From Methylobacter sp. (GTDB taxonomy: Bacteria; Pseudomonadota; Gammaproteobacteria; Methylococcales; Methylomonadaceae), in contig NZ_SCTW01000133.1 in NCBI RefSeq assembly GCF_004322395.1, positions 48,074-112,073 of the forward strand: a stretch of 64,000 bases of DNA. Direction: 5' to 3'. A model generated the notes under the pieces. It was not told where the DNA came from. It searched no databases and saw only the letters and a program-made list of their open reading frames with translations. Every line of letters begins with the position of its first letter. Within the stretch, counting starts at the first letter, position 1. This document shows, piece after piece, positions 1 through 8,750 of the stretch. A program made the position numbers and the translations under genes.

Positions 1-3000
1 CAACTGGCTTAATGCTGAAATGGTCGGCGCCTGGAAGATAGCGGCCAGCGGCAGCGTTTTCCCCAAAGCGACCTTAATCTGGGTCATTAGATCCAAAACC
101 AGCAGGGAGTGCCCGCCCAGTTCAAAAAAATCGTCATCGACTGAAATAGCTTGATCCAAAGCCAAAATTTCCCGCCAAATCCCAACCAGCGTCTGCTGAA
201 CAAAACCTACAGGCAAAACTTGCGTTGCTTTTACGCTATTCAGTTCCGGATCCGGCAAGGCTTTTCTATCCAGCTTGCCATTAGCGGTTAGCGGCAGACG
301 CTCTAGAATGACAATCGCCGAAGGCACCATAAAACGCGGCAACTGCTCTTTGACTATCTGCATTAAATTCGCTTCCAAATCAGTATACGAGTGCTCAGCG
401 GAAGCGCTCACATAAGCCACCAGCTTACGATCACTGGCTGCCGCCTCGCCTACTGTCAACACCACGCAATCGTCAACGCCGGCTACCGATTTTAAAACAG
501 CCTCTACTTCGCCCAATTCAATACGGTAGCCTCGAACTTTAACCTGATGATCCAGCCGTCCCAGATAAGTCAGCTCCCCTTCTGCACTGTAACTGACCAA
601 GTCTCCGGTTCTATATAATCTTTCTCCCGCTTGCTGGCTAAACGGATTGGGCACAAATTTTTCCGCGGTCAATGCCGGTCTGCCGTGGTAGCCCCGCGCC
701 AGTCCCATGCCCCCCAAATATAATTCACCCGGAACGCCCGGCGGCAACGGCTGCAAATAAGCATCCAACACGTAGGCGCTGCTATTGCTGATAGGACGGC
801 CAATGCTGGGCTGCGCATTCGCCTGCCGCAGGCAATACGTCGAATACGTGGTATCTTCCGAAGGCCCGTATAAGTCATAGACTTTTTCGATATGCGCTTT
901 GGCATACAGTTTGTTAACCAGTTCAGCAGACAGCGGCTCACCGGCCAAATTAACCGTTTTTACCGATTCAGGTATTGCATTGACTCTTAGTAACTCTTCC
1001 GCCGCGGAAGGAACGGTATTGATCAAACTGGGAGCGCAATTCGGCTGTTCCGCTAATTCAAGCACATTACGCAACAGCACCAAAGTACCACCGGTGGCAA
1101 GCGTCAGAAAAATCTCAAACACCGATAGGTCAAAACAAATCGAAGTACCGACCAGCATCCGGCTTAGCTGTTCGGGTTGATAAACGCTTTGCGCCCAGCC
1201 GATCATGGCCACCGCATTGGAATGGGTTATCGCTACGCCTTTGGGTTTCCCTGTCGAACCTGAGGTATACAACACATAAGCCAGATTACTCGGGCTTTGC
1301 GGCTGAAATACTTGTGCATCGGTTTTAGGCCAAGGCTGATCCAGCAATATTTTCGGCACAACTGCCAACCCCGCATGCGCCGCTGCCAAATCCGATTCGG
1401 TCAATAACAATAAAACCTTGGCATCCTGTAAAGTGTGCTCCAGTCTGGCGCTCGGATAATCCGGGTCTAAAGGCACATAAGCCGAGCCGCTTTTAAGAAT
1501 TGCCAGCATCGCGACAATTAGCCGGGGCGTGCGCTTTAAGCACAAACCGATTAACACTTCCGGACCTGCGCCGCGAGCCGCAAGCACATCCGCCAATCGA
1601 TCAACCTGATCGCTCAATTCCTGGTACGTTAGTTGGGTTTCGCCCTGCGCCACGGCTATTTTTTCGGCAGCACTACCGACACGCTGAGCAAATAAATCAT
1701 ATATGCCGCTTTGCGCGGGCACCGGTGCCGAGTTTCGGTTCCAGTCTACAACCACTTGCCGATACAAGGCATCATCGACTATTGAAAAATCGCCTATCCG
1801 CTTTTCCGGTTTGCGTGTCAATTGCTGTAATAGATGAGCAAACCCTCTGCACATGATTTGAATCCGTTCGGCTTTAAACAGATCGGCATTGTATTCAAAA
1901 GTACCGACCAATTGGCCGTCAAGCTCATGCATCGCCAAGGTCAAGTCAAACTTGACTTCTTTACTATCCAACGGCAGAGGCTCGATTTCCAAACCTGTTA
2001 ACCGGGGCATCTGGGATGCCGCATTGTGGAACAGAAACATCACCTGAAAAAAAGGCGTATTCGAAAGATCGCGTTCCGGCTGCAAAGCTTCGACCAGCTT
2101 TTCAAACGGCAGTTCCTGATGCGCAAAGGCATCGATTACCGTGTCTTTAACCTGCGCTAAAAATTCCAGCCACAAAGGATCGCCTTCAATGCGGTTGCGC
2201 AACACCAAGGTATTAACAAAAAAACCGATTAAATTTTCCGTTTCCTGATGGTTGCGATTGGCGACAGGCGTGCCCACGGCAAAGTCATATTGGCCGCTGT
2301 AACGCGCCAAAAACAAATTAAACCCGGCCAGCAGCAACACAAAAACGGAGCAATGCTGTTGCTCGGCAAGTTGATTTAACGCCAAAGTCAGCTCGGCATC
2401 CAAACTAAATGTTTCGCTTTGTGCACTAAAGGTTTGTACCGCCGGTCGTGCAAAATCCGTCGTTAAATTTAACGCAGGCGGCATATCCGCCAATGTGCTT
2501 CGCCAATACGCCAACAGTTGTTCCAACCGTTCCGAATTCAGCAACTGCCGTTGCCAGACCGCATAATCCACATATTGCACAGATAACGTCGGCAGCTGCG
2601 CTTGCGTTCCGAGAATGGCAGCCTGATACAAGCTCAGCCATTCTTTCATGAACACGCTTTGCGACCAGCCGTCGGACATGATGTGGTGATTGTTAATGAC
2701 CAGCACATGATCTTGCGCGCCCGTTTTTATCACCTGCACTCGAATCAGCGGCAGTCTATCCAACCGGAAAACGTAGTTTGTTTCCTGCTCCAGCAATTGA
2801 TCCAGCTTGATTTGTTGCGTCTGCGAATCGTCAGCCGACCAGTCCAAGTGTTCAATCGGCAACTGCGAAACATCCAGGATTTTTTGTCTTGGCCGGGCAT
2901 TTTTCAGCACGAAAACCGTGGTTAAGACACTATGCCGACTGATAATCCGGTCAAAGCAAGCCTGCAAGCAATCGACATCCAAAGGCCCGGTGATTTTCAA

Positions 3001-6000
3001 CGCAGTGACCATGTTGTAAGCGCTGCTGTCCGGGTACAATTGCTGCAAAAAGTACAGGCGTTCCTGGGAAAACGACAAGGGATAATCGTCCGCTTTGGCA
3101 GCGGGGCTTAGTATAGGGACAGCATCGTTTCCACTCGCGTCGATGGCCTTGGCCTGTTCCCGCAAAATCGATTTTTCAAACAGCTCGCGAATCAGCAACT
3201 TAATGCCAAAAGTATTCTGGATACGATTCGCCAGTTGCATCACTAAAATAGAATGCCCGCCTAATAAGAAAAAATCGCTGTCCCGTTTAACCTGGACGCC
3301 CAATAACGGCTCCCATAACTGTGCCAGTTTGATTTCGGTATCGGTAACAGGCGGCTCTGAGACTGTTTGATGATAATGTTCCGAATTCGGTTCGGGCAAA
3401 GCCTTTTCATCAATCTTACCGTTTGGCGTCAACGGCAAATTCGGCACTGAAACCAAAGCGGCAGGCACCATATAATCGGGCAAAGCCGATTGCAGGTGCA
3501 GGCGCAATCTCGGTACATCGACCTGTTGCTGCTCCCTCGAGCTAAAATAAGCGATCAGGCATTTACCTTGCCCGGCAATGTCCTTAACCCGTACATAGCT
3601 TTGTTTAACGGAAGGATAAGCATTAATCACCGTTTCAACCGCGCCCAATTCAATCCGAACGCCTCTTATCTTCACTTGGTGATCGACACGGCCGATAAAC
3701 TCAATCACCCCGTTATTATTCCAGCGCACTATGTCGCCGCTACGGTACATTCGCTCGCCCGGCTGCTTGGAAAAAACATCAGGCACGTATTTAGCCGCCG
3801 TTTCGATTGGCTGATTGATGTAACAAGGCGACAAGCCCTCCCCGGCAATATACAGCTCACCGCTGACGCCTACCGGCACAGGCTTTAATTGCGTATCCAG
3901 TATATATAAGCGGGTATTGGCCAACGGCCAGCCGATAGGCACGGTTAATGCTGTATCGCTAACCGAATCAATCTCATACCAGGACGCAAAAGTGGTACTT
4001 TCGGTCGGCCCGTAGATATGTAAAAAGTGCTCCGGCTTACCGTGTTCCAGCACTGTTTTAACCTGTTCGGGATCGACTTTTTCGCCGCCGAACAATACAT
4101 AACGCAAACCTGCGAAAGCATCGGGCTGTTGCCGGATAATCTGGTTAAATAATGCTGTCGTTAACAGCAATATTGTGATTTTTTGAGTCCTTAAAAAACT
4201 CACAAAATCAGTCACGGATAAGCTGGTTTCGCGTTCTGCAATCGCTAAGCAAGCGCCGTTCAGTAAAGCGCCCCATGTTTCAAAAGTCGAGGCGTCGAAT
4301 GCAGTATTGTTGGCCTGAGCCACGCGGTCGTTTGGATTTAGATCGATATAATTAGTATCCAAAACCAAGCGGTTAATCGATGCATGCGTAATCCCTATCC
4401 CTTTGGGATTGCCTGTAGAACCGGAAGTAAACATTACGTAAGCCAACGCATTGGCATAGCTACATGATGGATCGATAGTGGAATAAGACTGCTTGTCTAA
4501 TTGATCGACGGCCAGTATTTCAGTCTGTCCGAACACTTGTGCGCTTGCCAGCAAGGACTGTTGCGTCAGCGTGATTGCAATGTCTATTTGCCGATGCATT
4601 AACGCCAAGCGTTCCAGAGGATAAGCCATATCCAACGGCAAATAAGCCGCACCGGCTTTTAAAGTCGCCATCATAGCGATCACCAAATCGCAACCGCGTT
4701 GTAGATACAGCGCGACATAATCTCCCGCTTTCACGCCATGCTTGATCAGCACATGCGCCAGTTGATTAGCCTGCTCATTCAATTGCCGGTACGTTAATTG
4801 CCGCTCACCATGAATCAACGCAATGTGCTCAGGCCGTTGCTGAACCTGTAACTGAAATTGCTGAGGAACTGTCCGATGGCGAGGAAAATCAGTCCGGCAA
4901 TCATTCCAATCGTAAACGATACGTTGATAATCCTCGGCCGATAACAAGTCTATCTGTTCGATTAACACATCCGGCTTTGAGACAACGGCCTTTAGAATAT
5001 TCAGGTAAGCCGTCATCATCCTTTCTATGCTGGCTTGCTCGAACAAATCGGTGTCGTATTCAACCAGTCCGCTTAAAAGCCGATCCTGCTCTTGTATCGA
5101 CAAAGTTAAATCAAACTTTGCGCTGGTTCTTGCGCTCGGAATCAGCTGTACAGACAAATCCGCTAAAGCGTCGGCATTGGCCGCTTCATTAATGTAAGTA
5201 AACATCACTTGAAACAAAGGGCTGTACGACTCATTCCTTTCCGGTTGCACAGCATCAACAATTTTCTCGAACGGGACTTGCTGATGGCTGCTCGCCGCAA
5301 GAAAAGACTGCTGCGTCTGCTGTAAGACTTCAATAAAAGATTGCTTGCCTGAACACTCGGCTTTAATCGGTAAGCTGTTAACAAAAAAACCGATCAGATC
5401 TTCCAGCTCTTTATAATTTCGTCCGGCAAAAGGCGTACCTATCAATAACTGGCGCTGGCCTGAATAACGCGCCAACAACACGGCAAACGCGCTTAACAGT
5501 AAGACATATACGGATACTTGTTGAGTTTTGGCTAATGCCGATAGCGACTGCTTACAGCCGCTCTCAATGGTAAATTCATACAGCGCTCCTTGATGCCGCG
5601 CTGTTTTCGGACGTTTAAAATCGGTCGGCAACTCTAAAAAGTAAGGCACATCTGTCAAATATGCCTGCCAAAATGCTAAATCCTGCTCGCCTGCGCTGGA
5701 AGCTAAAACCTGTTGCTGCCAGACCGCATAATCGGTAAACTGGATCGGCAAAGCCGGCAAAACGGCCGGTTCCTGTTTTAGTTCGGCTTGATAAAAAGCC
5801 GCAAAATCGCGCATGAACACATTAACCGACCAGCCGTCGGTAATAATATGATGCGCACAAGTCGCCAACACATACTCATCTTGCGCCAGTTTAATCAGCC
5901 GTAGCTGGATTAACTCACCCTGCTCCAGGTCAAACGAGTAATCCGTCATTTCTTGCAACACAGCTTGCAAACGTTCGGCTTGCATTTCAATGCCGGTCAA

Positions 6001-6375
6001 ATCAATCGCATTCAGCTTGAACGGTTCGGCTGCGTTAAGCTGCTGAAAAAAACCTTCATCGGTTTGGTAAAAACGCGTTCTTAATAGCTCATGCCTTTCA
6101 AAAACTTTGGCGAACGCTTTTTCCATGGCCTGCCGATTAAGCGCGCCCTGCAAGCGCAAAAAAATCGGCATATTGTACAAACTGCTCGATCCGGTATAAC
6201 GCTGCAAAAACCATAAGCGTTGCTGAGAAGAAGTCATAGGTATCAAGCAGCCTTCCGCTCTGACAGGCACCGTATGCTTGGGCTCGGAGGTAAGATTTTT
6301 AGCTGCTAATTTTTTTAATAGCAGCGCTTTTTGCGCCGGCGTTAATTGAGCCAGTTTGTCTTGCCGATTAGTCAT
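1..6375 (-). CDS. NRPS, at least two modules (C-A-PCP-C-A-PCP-...), 3' end outside window
   Basis: The frame is open from an ATG at 6375 to the window edge (2125 residues, C terminus missing). Domains in order: LCL-type condensation (HHIITDG, first His 175), adenylation (FDASTF, Asp 694; FTSGSTG and NGKID core motifs intact), PCP (GGHS, Ser 1042), condensation (HHIMSDG, His 1230), adenylation (Asp 1749, YTSGSTG, YGPSE, NGKLD), PCP (GGHS, Ser 2090). Read against the GrsA positions, the first A domain gives DAFLLGITFK, not a code I know exactly; it is nearest to aliphatic (Ile/Val) codes. The second gives DLFNNALTYK, which I recall as an Ala code. It starts 16 bp after NRPS9 and has a short N-terminal helical region before the C domain, as expected for a subunit taking a chain from the acidic tail of NRPS9. 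Release or further modules must lie to the left. Confidence 0.93.
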   Translation of the reverse strand, partial: MTNRQDKLAQLTPAQKALLLKKLAAKNLTSEPKHTVPVRAEGCLIPMTSSQQRLWFLQRYTGSSSLYNMPIFLRLQGALNRQAMEKAFAKVFERHELLRTRFYQTDEGFFQQLNAAEPFKLNAIDLTGIEMQAERLQAVLQEMTDYSFDLEQGELIQLRLIKLAQDEYVLATCAHHIITDGWSVNVFMRDFAAFYQAELKQEPAVLPALPIQFTDYAVWQQQVLASSAGEQDLAFWQAYLTDVPYFLELPTDFKRPKTARHQGALYEFTIESGCKQSLSALAKTQQVSVYVLLLSAFAVLLARYSGQRQLLIGTPFAGRNYKELEDLIGFFVNSLPIKAECSGKQSFIEVLQQTQQSFLAASSHQQVPFEKIVDAVQPERNESYSPLFQVMFTYINEAANADALADLSVQLIPSARTSAKFDLTLSIQEQDRLLSGLVEYDTDLFEQASIERMMTAYLNILKAVVSKPDVLIEQIDLLSAEDYQRIVYDWNDCRTDFPRHRTVPQQFQLQVQQRPEHIALIHGERQLTYRQLNEQANQLAHVLIKHGVKAGDYVALYLQRGCDLVIAMMATLKAGAAYLPLDMAYPLERLALMHRQIDIAITLTQQSLLASAQVFGQTEILAVDQLDKQSYSTIDPSCSYANALAYVMFTSGSTGNPKGIGITHASINRLVLDTNYIDLNPNDRVAQANNTAFDASTFETWGALLNGACLAIAERETSLSVTDFVSFLRTQKITILLLTTALFNQIIRQQPDAFAGLRYVLFGGEKVDPEQVKTVLEHGKPEHFLHIYGPTESTTFASWYEIDSVSDTALTVPIGWPLANTRLYILDTQLKPVPVGVSGELYIAGEGLSPCYINQPIETAAKYVPDVFSKQPGERMYRSGDIVRWNNNGVIEFIGRVDHQVKIRGVRIELGAVETVINAYPSVKQSYVRVKDIAGQGKCLIAYFSSREQQQVDVPRLRLHLQSALPDYMVPAALVSVPNLPLTPNGKIDEKALPEPNSEHYHQTVSEPPVTDTEIKLAQLWEPLLGVQVKRDSDFFLLGGHSILVMQLANRIQNTFGIKLLIRELFEKSILREQAKAIDASGNDAVPILSPAAKADDYPLSFSQERLYFLQQLYPDSSAYNMVTALKITGPLDVDCLQACFDRIISRHSVLTTVFVLKNARPRQKILDVSQLPIEHLDWSADDSQTQQIKLDQLLEQETNYVFRLDRLPLIRVQVIKTGAQDHVLVINNHHIMSDGWSQSVFMKEWLSLYQAAILGTQAQLPTLSVQYVDYAVWQRQLLNSERLEQLLAYWRSTLADMPPALNLTTDFARPAVQTFSAQSETFSLDAELTLALNQLAEQQHCSVFVLLLAGFNLFLARYSGQYDFAVGTPVANRNHQETENLIGFFVNTLVLRNRIEGDPLWLEFLAQVKDTVIDAFAHQELPFEKLVEALQPERDLSNTPFFQVMFLFHNAASQMPRLTGLEIEPLPLDSKEVKFDLTLAMHELDGQLVGTFEYNADLFKAERIQIMCRGFAHLLQQLTRKPEKRIGDFSIVDDALYRQVVVDWNRNSAPVPAQSGIYDLFAQRVGSAAEKIAVAQGETQLTYQELSDQVDRLADVLAARGAGPEVLIGLCLKRTPRLIVAMLAILKSGSAYVPLDPDYPSARLEHTLQDAKVLLLLTESDLAAAHAGLAVVPKILLDQPWPKTDAQVFQPQSPSNLAYVLYTSGSTGKPKGVAITHSNAVAMIGWAQSVYQPEQLSRMLVGTSICFDLSVFEIFLTLATGGTLVLLRNVLELAEQPNCAPSLINTVPSAAEELLRVNAIPESVKTVNLAGEPLSAELVNKLYAKAHIEKVYDLYGPSEDTTYSTYCLRQANAQPSIGRPISNSSAYVLDAYLQPLPPGVPGELYLGGMGLARGYHGRPALTAEKFVPNPFSQQAGERLYRTGDLVSYSAEGELTYLGRLDHQVKVRGYRIELGEVEAVLKSVAGVDDCVVLTVGEAAASDRKLVAYVSASAEHSYTDLEANLMQIVKEQLPRFMVPSAIVILERLPLTANGKLDRKALPDPELNSVKATQVLPVGFVQQTLVGIWREILALDQAISVDDDFFELGGHSLLVLDLMTQIKVALGKTLPLAAIFQAPTISALSQL

Positions 6376-6391
6376 AAACCGAAAATCGCCC

Positions 6392-8746
6392 TTAAATTAA
6401 AGAGTCCAGCTCGTCATCCGATAGCTGAGCCAATTCATCGAGAAATTGCTCCTGCTCGTCGTCATCAAGCGCGTTAAACTGAGTCATTAAAATCCATTCG
6501 GCTAGCTGCTTGATGCTGGGTTTTTCAAAGATCGTCCGCATCGGCATATCCAAACTAAATTCCTGTTTGATGCGGCTGACAATCTGGATCGCATTTAAAG
6601 AATGCCCGCCTAAATCAAAGAAATTCTGCTCTGTGCCAATTTCAGTCAGCAATAGTACCTGCTGCCAGATATGCAACAGTTTTTCCTCTATTTCATTTTC
6701 AGGCGCTTGCAATGGTTCCTGACCGAGTCCTTGATCGATACTGCCTTGTAAGGCCGGACGATCAATTTCGCCATTTATAGTTAAAGGCAGCTCAGCCAAG
6801 AATTGCCATTCTCCAGGCAAGATATAATCCGGCAACCGTTCAGCGAGATATTCGGATAACTCTGCTAATTCAATATCCTCGTTCCGGCTAACAATATAAG
6901 CGGTCAACACGCTGTCTTGCTTGTGATCGACTCCGGCAACTATCGCCGCTTCCTTAACCGCATCATGCGATCTTAATACCGACTCCATTTCACCCAAACC
7001 GACACGAAATCTCTTCCCTGCACCTTGCTGGTCGCTATGATAGATAAACTCAAAACCCTGTTCCGGTGTGAACTTAACTTTATACCCCGTTCGGTATAAA
7101 CTAGCGCCCGATTGATTAGCGAAAGGGTCCGGCAAGAGGCGTTCCGAGCCATGCGGATTTTCAATCAGGCAAGTCCCGCTTAACCCGCCCACGCATAACT
7201 CGCCGGGCAAACCGAACGGCAAAGGATTCAAGTCTTCATCGGCAACATACAAGCGGGCATTACCCGTCAGATAAGTAGCCTCTGAATCCATCGGCATCCG
7301 GCCTATCGCGGCCATCACGCTCCGCTCTACCAGTTCAACAGTCTGGCTTTCCTTCCAAGCATTGAACACAGTGTGGTAGTCGGCAATTTCCAATAACGGA
7401 ATTGCCTCAGGCTTTAACTCGGGGTTAACCGAAACCGCCTGACAACAATTAACAAAATGATGCGCCAATACTTCAATGGTTTCAGGTTTGAATAAGTCGG
7501 TGTTATAGCTAAATTCCAGGCTAATATCGTTTGCATTTTCCGAAGCCATTAAGGCCAGATCGAACTGCGCATTGTCCCGCTGCAATTGCAAATGGCTGAT
7601 GCTGACACCAGGCAGTTTAAAGACTTGCTCCGGCGCATTTTGATAAGTGAATAAAGCTTGAATTAACGGCGAATAACTTAAACTGCGCTTTTGTTTTAGT
7701 TGATCCACCAGCTGTTCAAATGGGCAATCCTGATGATCAAACGCCGCCAGGGCCATTGCTTTAACCTGTTGCAACAACGCGCGAAAACTCAAGTGCGGTT
7801 CAATGCGAGTTCGCAAAACCAGGGTATTCACAAAAAAGCCGATTAACGGTTCAAGTTCATGCTGATTGCGGTTGGCGACCGGCGTGCCGACAACCAGGTC
7901 CTGCTCTTGGCTATATCGATGCAGCAACACAAAATAAACCGTTAGCAGCACCATATTCATGGTTGCATTTTCTTGGCTAGCTAGTGTTTTCAATGCGGCG
8001 GTGGTTTGCGCCGGCAGCTGAAGCATTGTCGTTGCGCCCTGGAATCGTTGTATTGGCGGGCGCGGATAATCGGTCGGCAGCGATATTAAAGGCGGCATAC
8101 CGGCTAGTTGTTTTTGCCAATAGTCCATTTGCTGCGCCCGGATATCGCCGGTAAACCATTCGCGCTGCCATAGCGCATAGTCGCCATATTGAATTTCCAG
8201 CTCGGGCAAACCAGCTGCCGCCTGCCCCTGTTGATTGGACGCATAAAGCTTCATTAGCTCATCGACAAACACGCCCATGGACCAGCCGTCGGAGATAATA
8301 TGATGCACGACGGACAGCAATACATATTCACCCTCAGCCAGGGTTAAGAGTTGCAGCTTCATCAGCGGACCTGTTTCCAGATCAAATACAAAACCCGCTA
8401 ACTGAGCCGCCAGTTCGCGGCAGACTTGTAATTGCTGGTCCAAGCCGGCTTTTGCCAATACCTGTTGCTCCAATATCAATTTTGCGCCGGGTTCCACCCA
8501 CTGGCTCGGCTCGCCCTGAACCTGGCGGAATGTGGTGCGCAAAATCTCATGCCGTTGCACAATTTGCTGCAAGGCCTGCTCCAACGCCGCAATATCCAGC
8601 CTCCCGGTTAAACGCAACGCGCCAGTGATGTTATAAGCCGCGCTGTCCGGCTGCATTTGCTGGAACAGCCATAAACGCTGTTGCGCAAAAGACATCGGGA
8701 AGTAATAAGCTTGCTGATCTTCCTGCGGCGCTACGTTCATGGTCAT
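6392..8746 (-). CDS. NRPS with C, degenerate/truncated A and PCP domains
   Basis: The protein has 784 residues, about 300 short for a normal C-A-PCP module. The condensation domain is complete (HHIISDGWS, His 148). The chain then jumps directly into the late part of an A domain at about residue 470, so motifs A1 to A5, including the P-loop (normally YTSGSTG) and the substrate pocket, are absent. The remaining motifs are damaged: YRTGD reads YRTGY (Tyr 555), and the A10 motif reads NGEID, replacing the catalytic lysine with Glu 660. The PCP is intact (LGGHS, Ser 716). The tail is acidic and typical of NRPS C-terminal docking. The ATG at 8746 lies four bases after the carbamoyltransferase stop, so the two are co-translated. 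The module cannot activate an amino acid itself; it may be skipped, act as a relay, or be loaded in trans. Confidence 0.93.
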   Translation of the reverse strand: MTMNVAPQEDQQAYYFPMSFAQQRLWLFQQMQPDSAAYNITGALRLTGRLDIAALEQALQQIVQRHEILRTTFRQVQGEPSQWVEPGAKLILEQQVLAKAGLDQQLQVCRELAAQLAGFVFDLETGPLMKLQLLTLAEGEYVLLSVVHHIISDGWSMGVFVDELMKLYASNQQGQAAAGLPELEIQYGDYALWQREWFTGDIRAQQMDYWQKQLAGMPPLISLPTDYPRPPIQRFQGATTMLQLPAQTTAALKTLASQENATMNMVLLTVYFVLLHRYSQEQDLVVGTPVANRNQHELEPLIGFFVNTLVLRTRIEPHLSFRALLQQVKAMALAAFDHQDCPFEQLVDQLKQKRSLSYSPLIQALFTYQNAPEQVFKLPGVSISHLQLQRDNAQFDLALMASENANDISLEFSYNTDLFKPETIEVLAHHFVNCCQAVSVNPELKPEAIPLLEIADYHTVFNAWKESQTVELVERSVMAAIGRMPMDSEATYLTGNARLYVADEDLNPLPFGLPGELCVGGLSGTCLIENPHGSERLLPDPFANQSGASLYRTGYKVKFTPEQGFEFIYHSDQQGAGKRFRVGLGEMESVLRSHDAVKEAAIVAGVDHKQDSVLTAYIVSRNEDIELAELSEYLAERLPDYILPGEWQFLAELPLTINGEIDRPALQGSIDQGLGQEPLQAPENEIEEKLLHIWQQVLLLTEIGTEQNFFDLGGHSLNAIQIVSRIKQEFSLDMPMRTIFEKPSIKQLAEWILMTQFNALDDDEQEQFLDELAQLSDDELDSLI
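6677..7339 (-). other. Remnant of an adenylation domain (A6-A10 only, catalytic Lys lost)
   Basis: Residues about 470 to 690 of the NRPS at 6392-8746 align with the end of an A domain (a segment matching IGRPMDNTRLYVLD, then GELCVGG, then a degraded A8). Nothing corresponding to A1-A5 precedes it. The aspartate of A7 is Tyr and the A10 lysine is Glu. The reading frame is intact, so this is an in-frame deletion followed by decay of unused residues, not a frameshift. Confidence 0.88.
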
Positions 8747-8750
8747 GCTC

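Noticed and set aside
6677..7339. Sequencing frameshift as the cause of the short A domain in NRPS9
   Set aside because: The frame is continuous from C through PCP, and several independent catalytic residues are substituted, which a frameshift would not produce.
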